Below, in pieces: positions 33,124-41,050 of a stretch of DNA of 64,000 nt. The stretch covers positions 1 to 64,000 of the forward strand of contig JAQBHI010000051.1 of the NCBI GenBank assembly GCA_032127875.1, read 5' to 3'. The stretch comes from CADEEV01 sp032127875. GTDB lineage: Bacteria; Acidobacteriota; Vicinamibacteria; Fen-336. A program made the translations under genes and the position numbers. Position 1 is the first letter of the stretch, and each line of letters starts with the position of its first letter. The notes below the pieces were generated by a model. That model was not told the DNA's origin. It made no database searches and saw only the letters and a list, made by a program, of their open reading frames with translations.

Positions 33124-34539
33124 ATGCGATCCCGTCTCGCCTGCGCCCTTGCCGTGCTGAGCCTTTCCGGGCCCGCCTTTGCGGCATCGCCTGCGCCCGA
33201 GTTGACGCAGGCCTTCTTTGCCGGACATCGCCAGAAGTTTGCGGCGAAACTGCCGGAGGGCGCGATTGCCATCGTCCGCACGGCGCCCGAGACGTCGGTC
33301 GAGACCTCGCCCGACCCCTATCGCCAGGACTCGGACTTCTGGTACCTCACGGGCTTCTCCGAAGCCGACGCGGTGGCGGTGATCCGGCCGGGTGCGGCCG
33401 AGGGCCAGCGTTATGTGCTGTTCGTTGGGCCGAAGGACCTCTCGAAAGAGCAGTGGACCGGTTGGCGCGCCGGCGTCGACGGCGCGAAGCAGGACTTCGG
33501 CGCCGAGCAGTCGTACTCGATCGAGGAGCTGTGGAAGAAGCTGCCGGAGCTGGCCGTGGGCGCGAAAGCGCTCTACTACAGCGACGGCGGCGACAGCGCC
33601 TTCCGCGACAAGCTGCTCGCAGCCTGGAACGCGGGCAACGCGAACGCCGCGCTGCCGCGGCCGATGGCCGACGCCGGGCCGATCGTTCACCAGCAACGTC
33701 TGATCAAGGATGCGACCGAGATCGCCCTGCTGCGCCGCGCTGCCGAGCTCTCGGTCGACGCTCATATCGCCGCGCTGCGCGAGGTGAAGCCGGGCCGCTA
33801 CGAGTACAACCTGAAGGCCGTGATGGTCGCCGCGTGTCTCGCCGGTGGCGCCGGCCGCATGGCGTACCCGCCGATCGTAGGCTCGGGCAGGAACTCGGTG
33901 ATCCTGCACTACGAGCCGGCCGACAAGCGCATGGAAGCGGGCGGCATGATCGTCAACGACACGGCTTGCGAGTATTCGATGTACGCGGCCGACGTCACGC
34001 GCAGCTACCCGGTGTCGGGCAAGTTCACGGCCGATCAGCGTGCGATCTACGACATCGTGCTGGCGGCGCAGAAGGCGGCGATCGCGGCTGTCAAGCCGGG
34101 CATCCCCTTCCACACCATGCACGGCAAGACCGATGAGGTGGTGGTCGACGGCCTGCTGCGCCTCGGGCTGCTCTCGGGCAACCGCGACGAGCTGATCAAG
34201 ACCAGGGCTCACGCCAAGTTCTACCCGCACGGCTCCAGCCACTGGGTCGGGCTGAACGTCCACGACCCGGGCAGCTACGGAATTCCCGAGGGCGCCGATC
34301 GCGCCGAGCGCTATACCAAGGCGAGCACACTGCTGGAGCCGGGCATGCTCTTCACCGTGGAGCCGGGCATCTACATCCCCGAGGGCTCGACGCCCGACAA
34401 GCGCTGGTGGAACATCGGTGTGCGCATCGAGGACGAGGTGCTGGTCACGGCCACGGGCGGTGAATGCCTCTCCTGTGGCGCGCCGCGCGAGGTCGCGGAG
34501 CTGGAGAAGGCGATCGCGGGCAAGCCCAGCGGCAAGTAG
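33124..34539 (+). CDS. Secreted Xaa-Pro aminopeptidase (M24B)
   Basis: 471 residues with a signal peptide (SRLACALAVLSLSGPAFAAS). Cleaves N-terminal residues preceding proline. N-terminal creatinase-like domain (DPYRQDSDFWYLTGFSEADA) and C-terminal pita-bread metallopeptidase: metal Asp in NDTACEYSMYAADVTRSYPV, His in YPHGSSHWVGLNVHD, Glu in FTVEPGIYIPEG and Glu in RIEDEVLVT. AAGGAG precedes the ATG. Being exported is unusual for E. coli-type PepP but common for M24 proteins in peptide-scavenging bacteria; with the M61 peptidase it suggests extracytoplasmic peptide degradation. Confidence 0.93.
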   Translation: MRSRLACALAVLSLSGPAFAASPAPELTQAFFAGHRQKFAAKLPEGAIAIVRTAPETSVETSPDPYRQDSDFWYLTGFSEADAVAVIRPGAAEGQRYVLFVGPKDLSKEQWTGWRAGVDGAKQDFGAEQSYSIEELWKKLPELAVGAKALYYSDGGDSAFRDKLLAAWNAGNANAALPRPMADAGPIVHQQRLIKDATEIALLRRAAELSVDAHIAALREVKPGRYEYNLKAVMVAACLAGGAGRMAYPPIVGSGRNSVILHYEPADKRMEAGGMIVNDTACEYSMYAADVTRSYPVSGKFTADQRAIYDIVLAAQKAAIAAVKPGIPFHTMHGKTDEVVVDGLLRLGLLSGNRDELIKTRAHAKFYPHGSSHWVGLNVHDPGSYGIPEGADRAERYTKASTLLEPGMLFTVEPGIYIPEGSTPDKRWWNIGVRIEDEVLVTATGGECLSCGAPREVAELEKAIAGKPSGK

Positions 34540-34552
34540 CCGAAAGGCCGCC

Positions 34553-34600
34553 GACAGCGAAGCGCCAGATTCACTCTGGCGCGGAGCGACTCGGGGGAGA
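34553..34600. repeat. Dispersed hairpin element related to the 78-bp array
   Basis: Perfect hairpin at 34562-34582: stem GCGCCAGA, loop TTCAC, stem TCTGGCGC. Read on this strand, the loop TTCAC and the flanks GCGnAGCG before and GCGnAGCG after match the reverse complement of the 78-bp repeats, while the inner stem bases differ on both arms and remain paired. Downstream CTCGGGGGAGAGCCCGA also resembles the GCGGGGAGC part of the array. It lies just after the aminopeptidase stop and could act as a 3'-end or mobile REP-like element. Confidence 0.75.
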
Positions 34601-34647
34601 GCCCGAAGGGCGCGGGGGGTGCATGGTTCACTACCCCCCCGACTTGC

Positions 34648-35673
34648 CTACCGGATATGCAGCCGGGTCTTCGTCGTCCGGCCGCGGATCCGCCGGCAGT
34701 GGTACCACGACGAGAGGTCGTTGATCGCCACCCAGCGCCGCTCTTCCTTGCGATAGTGCCAGTCCTTCTCGACTTGATAGAAGACTTGCCGCCCCCGGCG
34801 TTCCAGGATGTTGGTGATCTCGTTGTCGTGGTGGTTCTCGTCGTCGTGGTCGGTGATGGCGCGCTGGCCCATCTCCGAGTAGACCAGGTTCAACTCCTGC
34901 AGCAGTTGATCGGTCTCGGGGTCCACGTCTTGGATACGCAGGCCGAGGCTGCGCGCCTCGCGGCTGGTGATCGGGTATTGGTGCGCCGGGTACGAGGAGT
35001 TGAGCCGCTCGGCGATGCGAGCTGCCTTCTTCTTGTCGCGCATGTGATAGCCGAGGATCTCGCGGCACAGCATCAGAGACAGGCTGCTGGCGCGATCGAG
35101 CGCGCCGATCACGAGCGGGTGCAGGTAGCGGTACAGCTCCTGGTACGGGTTCACGCTGTCCTTGTCGCGCCCCACCGTTTCCTTCCACAGCCGTATCACG
35201 CGATCCACCTCGTCGTTGCTCACGGAGACCAGGTTGTTGGTGTGGTCGACGGGGGAGAGGTCGTGCTCGAGCGAGGTGTCAACGGCCGTCAGGTACGACA
35301 AGGGACCCATCGCGATGGTGTCGGCGCCGAGTGCCAACATGGTCGCGGCGGAAGCACAGTTGAGCGGCGCCACTACCGTCAGCCGCCTGGTGTGGCGGCG
35401 TAGCAGATGCACCAGCCGCAACGCCGCCATGCCGCTGCCACCGTCGGACTTCACGAGCAGCGTCAAATGCTGCTGTGGGCCGATCTCGCGCAGCACCTCC
35501 TGCATCGCCATCACGTCGTTGTCGCAGACCGAGCCGCCGGTGCTCATCCAATACGTGAGGAAGGTCCCGGACACCCGCTCCTCGAGCCGGCTCAGCAGCC
35601 GCTGTGTCCTGGCGTACAGCAGCGGGGGTGTCTTCAACCGGCGTCGACGCTTGGCCACGCGCGGACTGTACAA
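34648..35673 (-). CDS. SDH-family Clp-fold serine protease-like protein
   Basis: 341 residues. The core (LTLLVKSDGGSGMAALRLVH, VVAPLNCASAATMLALGADT, IAMGPLSYLTAVDTSL) matches the SDH proteinase family (PF01972 type), which shares the ClpP/SppA crotonase-like fold; the Ser in NCASAATM is the likely nucleophile. The C-terminal half is helical and charged, ending with YHCRRIRGRTTKTR. No membrane segment is seen, so it is probably cytoplasmic. Substrates are unknown. It stands alone between the hairpin element and DUF488. Confidence 0.8.
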   Translation of the reverse strand: MYSPRVAKRRRRLKTPPLLYARTQRLLSRLEERVSGTFLTYWMSTGGSVCDNDVMAMQEVLREIGPQQHLTLLVKSDGGSGMAALRLVHLLRRHTRRLTVVAPLNCASAATMLALGADTIAMGPLSYLTAVDTSLEHDLSPVDHTNNLVSVSNDEVDRVIRLWKETVGRDKDSVNPYQELYRYLHPLVIGALDRASSLSLMLCREILGYHMRDKKKAARIAERLNSSYPAHQYPITSREARSLGLRIQDVDPETDQLLQELNLVYSEMGQRAITDHDDENHHDNEITNILERRGRQVFYQVEKDWHYRKEERRWVAINDLSSWYHCRRIRGRTTKTRLHIR

Positions 35674-35717
35674 CAGCCGCGGCCTCCAGTCGCCCGCGCC
35701 GGCCAGGCTGTTCTACG

Positions 35718-36104
35718 CTACTCGAGGCGTGCCCCGTGCTCCTCGAGCAGCTCCCTCAGCACCGATCGGTGACAGCGCGCCTCGTCCGGACAGTAACAGC
35801 CCACCGCCAAAGACGTGCGCCGCGACAAGGCGGCCAGCAGCCTCAGCAGTCGCATCGCCGGAGGACGCTTCATCTCGCTCCGGTAGCGTTTGGCGAAATT
35901 CCGCCAGGTCCGCGGGCTGTCCGCCTGGAGGGCGAAGCGGATGAGCGCCTCGGATGGCGCCAACTCCGGCAGCCACACGTCGTAGTAGTCGCGTGCTGCG
36001 TATTCAGTGCTTGGCACGCCGCGCGGCGGGCGTCGCACGGTGCCTACGCGCAGCCCCTCGCCGCGCATCCGAGGAGTGCCGAGCTGGACCACGCGGATCG
36101 CCAT
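35718..36104 (-). CDS. DUF488 family protein
   Basis: 128 residues. Family marks: VQLGTPRMRGEGLRVGTVRR near the N-terminus, YYDVWLPELAPS, and the C-terminal GCYCPDEARCHRSVLRELL with a Cys/His cluster typical of DUF488. Function is not established. The ATG at 36102-36104 is the conserved start; an upstream extension would run antisense into other coding sequence. The next gene upstream ends 17 nt away. Confidence 0.88.
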   Translation of the reverse strand: MAIRVVQLGTPRMRGEGLRVGTVRRPPRGVPSTEYAARDYYDVWLPELAPSEALIRFALQADSPRTWRNFAKRYRSEMKRPPAMRLLRLLAALSRRTSLAVGCYCPDEARCHRSVLRELLEEHGARLE

Positions 36105-36121
36105 TGGCCTTTGCGCCGACT

Positions 36122-36616
36122 CTACCTTGCGCCGCACAGTCGCGCGAGTGCGTGCTCGCGAAAGAACTCCAGCGCCGCAGGCTCGCGATGGGTCGCGTCG
36201 ACGACGTGTTCGCCGAAAGCGGCGCCACCGCATGCGTAATAGCCGGCCGCGCCTCCGCCGATGGCAATCCGTCCGCCCGCCGCTCCGCCCAGGGCCAGGC
36301 CTCCGATGGCCAGCCCACCGACCGCGCCCAGCAGGCCGACAGACAGCCCGCCGAAGCTGACCAGACCGACTGCCAGACCACCGAAGGCAAAGACGCCCCT
36401 CGAGAGTCCAGCGAAGGCCAGAACGCCCGTAGCCAGATCCCCGATCGCCACGAGCCCTTTGGCGTGACCGCGCAGTTCGCCGCGCCCGAGATCCGGTCCC
36501 AGTGCGATGTCGTAGAAGGGAATGTCTCCAATGCCCCACGAGGCGCGCCTGCGGATGCCGCGCATCGGACCCAGTCCGCCCCTCATGGCAGAGACCTGTT
36601 TCTTGAGTTGGGCCAC
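36122..36616 (-). CDS. Glycine-periodic hydrophobic repeat protein
   Basis: About 164 residues from a GTG. The central ~85 residues are a run of short repeats in which Gly recurs every 3-6 residues with Ala/Val/Leu/Phe between (GVLAFAGLSRGVFAFGGLAV, GLVSFGGLSVGLLGAVGGLA). It is preceded by a possible short coiled coil (REELEKRVAQLKKQVSAM) and followed by a polar tail with FGEHVVDATHREP. I do not recognise a family. The regular spacing suggests a membrane-embedded or beta-solenoid-like fold. The true start may lie upstream because the coiled-coil-like segment continues in frame before the GTG. Confidence 0.5.
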   Translation of the reverse strand: MAQLKKQVSAMRGGLGPMRGIRRRASWGIGDIPFYDIALGPDLGRGELRGHAKGLVAIGDLATGVLAFAGLSRGVFAFGGLAVGLVSFGGLSVGLLGAVGGLAIGGLALGGAAGGRIAIGGGAAGYYACGGAAFGEHVVDATHREPAALEFFREHALARLCGAR

Positions 36617-36659
36617 CCGCTTTTCGAGTTCCTCGCGACTTTCCAGCTTAGGCGCCGCC

Positions 36660-37058
36660 TCAACGGCGAGCGCGCGGGCGCTTGGTTCGCGGCGGCGCTC
36701 TTTTCGGCGGCGGTTTTCTTGCGGCCCCGGCCTTGATCACAAGGGACATGCCGTACTGAACACCGTGTCCCACCCAACGCTCCAGATCGGGATCCGTTTC
36801 GAGCCCCGGCGCCGCAATGTACACGAAGCCCTTCATCGGCCTTCCGGTGAAGTCCATCGGGCGGGCGTGCGGTTGCCGGAGCAGCGCTTCGTAGGCCTCG
36901 GGTCCGACCCGAACCATCAGCGTGTCCTTCACGATCCCCACGCACATGTGGCCGCGAATCATGAAGGCGATGCCACCGAACATCTTCTTCTCGGAGACGT
37001 CGTGGCGGTCGTCGAGAATTCCGCGAATACGCTCGGCCAGTCCCTCGTCGTAGGCCAC
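36660..37058 (-). CDS. TfoX/Sxy N-terminal domain protein
   Basis: 132 residues. The core (KKMFGGIAFMIRGHMCVGIV, LMVRVGPEAYEALL, MKGFVYIAA) is the TfoX N-terminal domain, without the C-terminal domain found in the competence regulator of gamma-proteobacteria. The tail (RKPPPKRAPPRTKRPRARR) is strongly basic and Pro-rich, as in many stand-alone TfoX proteins, and could contact nucleic acid. Its role outside competence is unknown. Confidence 0.88.
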   Translation of the reverse strand: MAYDEGLAERIRGILDDRHDVSEKKMFGGIAFMIRGHMCVGIVKDTLMVRVGPEAYEALLRQPHARPMDFTGRPMKGFVYIAAPGLETDPDLERWVGHGVQYGMSLVIKAGAARKPPPKRAPPRTKRPRARR

Positions 37059-37179
37059 CTGGCTACCCCCGCGATCCTCCCGCCTGGTCGCCGATCCACT
37101 CTACATCAAGATCAAGGCCCCGGCCCTGCTACCGCCGCTCCGGGCCGGGAGGACGCTCTGCCTCGTCCCAGGCGGCCGC

Positions 37180-37573
37180 CTAGGCTCGCAGCGTCCACAA
37201 AGCCAGGTCTGGCGCGGGCCAGTCCGGCCGGAAAAGCTCGAAGCGGAGCCAGCCGGGGCCGATCTCGCTCGCCGGAGGCACCGGTCGCCAGGGCTGTGAC
37301 GCGCAGCGTCACGGGAAGGCGATAGCCCACGTTGCGCTGGCCCAGACCGAGCGCAAAGACTCTGCCCTTGGTGATCAGCGCGACATACCGGCACTGCGCG
37401 AAGGAAGGACTGTAGGCGACCACGTCGCCGCAGCCTTCGCCTGATCGGGCTCCCGTGTCCGAGTGACAGGACGGTTGCTGCTGAGCCAGGTAGGCGGATG
37501 CGCCCGGGTTGCGCGCCGGATCGATCAGCGCTCCAAGACCTCCGCCGTCGACGTACCGCGGTTCGTGAGCCAT
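37180..37573 (-). pseudogene. Frameshifted hypothetical ORF
   Basis: An N-terminal part (MAHEPRYVDGGGLGALIDPA, then YSPSFAQCRYVALITKGRVF, GYRLPVTLRVTAL) reads from an ATG at 37571-37573. A second part in another frame (WRPVPPASEIGPGWLRFEL, FRPDWPAPDLALWTLRA) ends in TAG at 37180-37182 and looks like a natural protein C-terminus. The switch falls near 37285-37290. Together they suggest one ~130-residue gene with a frameshift, either real decay or an assembly error. No family recognised. The rest of 37059-37684 holds nothing further that I can support. Confidence 0.35.
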
Positions 37574-37684
37574 GCGCAGACCGTTTCCGCCTCAGCCGCG
37601 ATGCGCGTCATCACTGGCGACTCGCGTGCTGTCGAAGAACATCTTGGCGTGCTTCGCAGTGCGCCCCGCGGAGTAGGACCTTGG

Positions 37685-38359
37685 CTAGACGGCCAGCGGC
37701 TGGATGCAGTCAGGCGTTTCGTTGGCCGCGTTGTTCACGACCGAGCCGACGCGCACTGCGCTGAGCGTTTCCGGCGCACAAGGCCGCAGCAATTGGCGCA
37801 GGTTTCTCGCGTGCCGGTTGTCGGGATCCACCCAGGCGTTCCAGTCCGCAGCGGTCAGCAGCGCAGGCATGCGATCGTGGATGGTTCGCATCAGGTCGTT
37901 GGGTTCGGTGGTGACGATCGCGCAGCTTCCGGCCTGCCCGGGCTCGCGGCCCGTCGCCGGCTCCCAGAGTCCGGCGAAGGCGAGCGGCTGGCCATCGGCG
38001 CGCCGGATCAGCCAGGCCTCGCGCTGTCCCGAAGGCCCCTTCCACTCGTAGAAGCCGTCGGCGGGAATCAGGCAGCGGCGCCGCTCGAAGGCCTCGCGAA
38101 ACGCCGGCTTGTCGAGCAGCGATTCGGCGCGCGCGTTGATCAGCGGCGCGCCCTGGCGCGGTTCGCGCTGCCATGCGGGGATCAGTCCCCAACGCATCAG
38201 CGTGAGCGACATGGGCGCCCCGGCCGGCACGCGCCGGATCACGGCGATAGCTTGGGTCGGCGCGATGTTGTAGCGCGGCGCGAGCTCGGGAGGCTCGTCG
38301 AGGCCGAAGACCTCGGCGAGGACCTCGCCCGGTGTCGTGAGTGTGAAGCGGCCGCACAT
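37685..38359 (-). CDS. SRAP family abasic-site-binding protein (YedK/HMCES-like)
   Basis: 224 residues. Forms covalent thiazolidine links with abasic sites in single-stranded DNA through Cys2, protecting them. Catalytic residues are in place: Cys2 (MCGRFT), the Asn in LINARAES, Glu in IPADGFYEWKG, and His in IHDRMPALL. A second motif PRYNIAPTQ is canonical. Divergent from the small lipoprotein gene at 38400, with -10-like boxes on both strands of the 40-bp gap. Confidence 0.95.
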   Translation of the reverse strand: MCGRFTLTTPGEVLAEVFGLDEPPELAPRYNIAPTQAIAVIRRVPAGAPMSLTLMRWGLIPAWQREPRQGAPLINARAESLLDKPAFREAFERRRCLIPADGFYEWKGPSGQREAWLIRRADGQPLAFAGLWEPATGREPGQAGSCAIVTTEPNDLMRTIHDRMPALLTAADWNAWVDPDNRHARNLRQLLRPCAPETLSAVRVGSVVNNAANETPDCIQPLAV

Positions 38360-38371
38360 GACGCGAGGGAT

Positions 38372-38377
38372 ATCCTA
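38372..38377 (-). promoter_or_regulatory. -10-like box TAGGAT for SRAP gene
   Basis: TAGGAT on the minus strand, 12 nt upstream of the SRAP ATG; no convincing -35. Confidence 0.3.
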
Positions 38378-38386
38378 CCGCCATGC

Positions 38387-38392
38387 TAGGAT
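38387..38392 (+). promoter_or_regulatory. -10-like box TAGGAT for lipoprotein gene
   Basis: TAGGAT, 7 nt upstream of the ATG at 38400, facing the SRAP box 10 nt away. The implied leader is near zero length; no -35 match. Confidence 0.3.
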
Positions 38393-38399
38393 CGCGCCC

Positions 38400-38750
38400 A
38401 TGAGCCAGCATGCCCGATGTCTTGCCGCCGTGGCGCTGCTCATGGCAGCCTGCCACACTCCGGAACCCAAACTCACCCGCGACGACGTCAGCGCAGGCTT
38501 GCAGCAGGAAGCCAACAAGATGAAGGCCGACGGCGAGAACATGCCCGCCGTGGGCGTGAAGGCCGTTTGGAACATCGTTGCGGTCGACATCCGCGAACAG
38601 CCGGACCCGGCCCACCCCTTCGCCGGAACGGTGCGCTTCCGGATCGAATCCTCGGCCCATGCCCTCGAGGGCTCCGCTCCGCAGTCCTTCGAAAAAAAAT
38701 TCGAGTATCTGTACGACGCCGCCTTGAAGCAGTGGCGTTTTCGACTCTAG
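38400..38750 (+). CDS. Small putative lipoprotein
   Basis: 116 residues with a signal ending in a lipobox LLMAAC (Cys ~18), so probable outer- or inner-membrane lipoprotein. The mature part (TRDDVSAGLQQEANKMKADG, VGVKAVWNIVAVDIRE, FEKKFEYLYDAALKQWRF) is a compact alpha/beta region without a recognised family. The end overlaps the convergent DUF3943 gene by 4 nt. It may assist envelope functions, but nothing in the sequence shows which. Confidence 0.65.
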   Translation: MSQHARCLAAVALLMAACHTPEPKLTRDDVSAGLQQEANKMKADGENMPAVGVKAVWNIVAVDIREQPDPAHPFAGTVRFRIESSAHALEGSAPQSFEKKFEYLYDAALKQWRFRL

Positions 38751-39304
38751 AACGATCCTGCTATCGCGAGCCCGAGCCCGCGTCGCTCGAAGCGGGGCGT
38801 AATCGAAAGCGAAGGGGCGCCGGCAGGCGCCCGCTGCAGGATCGGCCATAGCACCCAGATGCCAAGCGCCGCGCCCGCCGCGTCGGCAAGCAGGTCCTTG
38901 CCGGAGGGTTCGAAGGCGGAGCCCTCCACCGCGAATTCCCACAAGGCGCTGTGCAGCTGCGTGAACAGGAAGGCCGCGCCACTCCCGTAGCCGCGGTGCT
39001 TGAGCCACAAGCCTTCGATCGCGAACAGGCCGGGGTGCGCCACGTTGTTGACCCAGAAGGGATCGCGATCGCGCCGCGTCCCGATCCGAAGCTGCCGTAC
39101 CGGGTGCGCGAAGTTCTCGGCGATATTCGAGAAGCATCCGTCGTCGAAGATCGCCCGCCGGATGTCGCTCTTGCCCAGCGCCACGGCGGCGCTCACGCCG
39201 GCGGCGAGTCCTATGTCCACGATCAGCTTGGGATGCTTCCGTTCCGTCGGCGGCGCCGCCACCGCGGTTTCGAGGACCAGCGCGGCGAGCAGCAGCGACG
39301 TCAC
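38747..39304 (-). CDS. DUF3943 family exported protein
   Basis: 185 residues with a signal peptide (TSLLLAALVLETAVAAPP). The segment WVNNVAHPGLFAIEGLWLKH, then FTQLHSALWEFAVEG and SGKDLLADAAGAALG, fits the DUF3943 pattern found in periplasmic or outer-membrane-associated proteins of Gram-negative bacteria. The function is unknown. It lies 15 nt after the ptsG stop in the same direction, but probably unrelated in function. Confidence 0.72.
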   Translation of the reverse strand: MTSLLLAALVLETAVAAPPTERKHPKLIVDIGLAAGVSAAVALGKSDIRRAIFDDGCFSNIAENFAHPVRQLRIGTRRDRDPFWVNNVAHPGLFAIEGLWLKHRGYGSGAAFLFTQLHSALWEFAVEGSAFEPSGKDLLADAAGAALGIWVLWPILQRAPAGAPSLSITPRFERRGLGLAIAGSF

Positions 39305-39319
39305 GTGCGGCGACCGCGG

Positions 39320-41044
39320 CTAATGGAGACGGGCCTTGAGCGCCTCGGTCTGCGCCGCGGCATGCGGGCCGAGGATGAGCTGGAAGCGGCCTTCCGCCAC
39401 CCGCATCAGGCCGCTTGCGCCGGCAGCCAGCAGCGCCGTCTCGTTCACATGCTGGGCCTCGGCCACGTCCACCTGGATCCGCGTCACCGCGCACGTCTCG
39501 AGGGCGCGGACGTTGGACTTGCCGCCAAGCCCCGCGAGCAGCCCGTCGGTGTCGCAGCCGCCAGTCTTGCGAGCGCTCGGCGCTGCGTCCGAGCCGGAAG
39601 ACTGAAGATACATTTCCATGTCCGTCTTCAGGTTCTCCGAACGCGTGCCGAAGATCGCTTGGAGCCCGCTACCCACCACCACCACCCCCGCGGCGCCCAG
39701 GGCCCTCAGTTGCTCGGGGCTCGCCTTCGTAGTGTCGTGGAGTTCCACCCGTAGCCGGGTGATGCAGGCATCCAGGTTCTTGATGTTGGCGCGCCCGCCG
39801 AAGGCGAGCACCAGATCGTGCGCCATCTCGCCCGTGGCGCCAGCCTTACTGGCCGCAGCCGAGGCCTCCACTTCCGCTTCGCGCCCCGGCGTCTTCAAGT
39901 CGAAGCGCGTGATGACGACACGGAAGATCGTGTAGTAGCCGAGCGCCCAGATCGGACCCAGCCACAGATACCAGAGGCCGCGCGTCGACTGCGAGAACAG
40001 CACCACGTAGTCGATCAGGCCGTGCGAGAAGGTGGTGCCGTGGCGGATGCCGAGTTCGATGCAGGTGAAGTACGCGACAGCCGCGAGCAGAGCGTGGATG
40101 GCGTACAGCAGAGGCGCCACGAACAGGAACGAGAACTCGATCGGCTCGGTGATGCCGGTGAGAAAGGACGTGAGCGCGGCCGAGATCATGATGCCGCCGA
40201 TCTTGGCGCGGTTCTCGGGCCTGGCGGTGTGCCACATGGCGATCGCGGCGGCCGGCAGACCCCACATCTTGAACAGATAGCCGCCGGCCAGGTGGCCGGC
40301 AGTCGGGTCGCCCGCCGTGAAGCGGGGGATCTCGCCACGGAAGATCTCGCCGGTGGTGGGGTTCACGTACTGTCCAGTCTCGAAGAAGAAGGGCACGTTC
40401 CAGATGTGGTGCAGCCCGAAGGGCAGCAGTGAGCGCTCGACGACGCCGTAGAGCGCGAACGCCATGCGTGGATTCCCGGAGGCCGCCCAGGTCGAGAAAC
40501 TATGGATCACGGCTCCGATCGGCGGCCAGATGAAGGCGAGCGCGGCACCGGTCGCGACCGCGGCGCCTGCCGTGAGGATCGGTACTGAGCGCTTGCCCGC
40601 GAAGAAGCCGAGGTAGGCCGGTAGCTGGACCCGGTAATAGCGGTTGAACAAGTAGCCTGCGATCGCGCCGATCAGGATTCCGCCGAAGACGCCGGTGTTG
40701 AGCGACGAGATGCCCATGATGGGCTCCACCTCGTGGCCGAGCACCTTGGCCACCACGCCCATGGCTGCGAGCAGCACCGCGTAGCCAACGACCGCCGCCA
40801 GGGCCGCAACACCGTCGTTGTTCGTCACGCCCAGCGCCACTCCGATCGCGAAGATCAGCGCCAGGTTGCCGAAGATGGCGCCGCCCGACTGCGCCATCAC
40901 CTCCGAGAGTGCAGGCGGCAGAATCGCGAAGTGAGCGCTGCCGACGCCGAGCAGGATGCCGGCGACGGGCAGCACCGAGACCGGCAGCATCAGCGACTTG
41001 CCGATCTTCTGGAGCAGCGCGAAGGCGTCCTGGAAGCGGATCAT
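39320..41044 (-). CDS. ptsG: Glucose-type PTS permease IIC-IIB with second IIB domain
   Basis: 574 residues. Residues 1-~385 are a IIC-Glc membrane domain almost colinear with E. coli PtsG (KSLMLPVSVLPVAGILLGVG, GITEPIEFSFLFVAPLLYAI, FRVVITRFDLKTPGRE). Residues ~405-480 are IIB with the phospho-accepting Cys427 in NLDACITRLRVEL. Residues ~498-574 form a second IIB-like domain with Cys518 in ETCAVTRIQVDV, one residue longer in its loop than the first. No IIA is attached; that is supplied by the fusion gene 6 nt upstream. It would phosphorylate and import glucose or a related sugar. The high similarity to gamma-proteobacterial PtsG suggests horizontal gain. Confidence 0.92.
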   Translation of the reverse strand: MIRFQDAFALLQKIGKSLMLPVSVLPVAGILLGVGSAHFAILPPALSEVMAQSGGAIFGNLALIFAIGVALGVTNNDGVAALAAVVGYAVLLAAMGVVAKVLGHEVEPIMGISSLNTGVFGGILIGAIAGYLFNRYYRVQLPAYLGFFAGKRSVPILTAGAAVATGAALAFIWPPIGAVIHSFSTWAASGNPRMAFALYGVVERSLLPFGLHHIWNVPFFFETGQYVNPTTGEIFRGEIPRFTAGDPTAGHLAGGYLFKMWGLPAAAIAMWHTARPENRAKIGGIMISAALTSFLTGITEPIEFSFLFVAPLLYAIHALLAAVAYFTCIELGIRHGTTFSHGLIDYVVLFSQSTRGLWYLWLGPIWALGYYTIFRVVITRFDLKTPGREAEVEASAAASKAGATGEMAHDLVLAFGGRANIKNLDACITRLRVELHDTTKASPEQLRALGAAGVVVVGSGLQAIFGTRSENLKTDMEMYLQSSGSDAAPSARKTGGCDTDGLLAGLGGKSNVRALETCAVTRIQVDVAEAQHVNETALLAAGASGLMRVAEGRFQLILGPHAAAQTEALKARLH

Positions 41045-41050
41045 AGCCGG

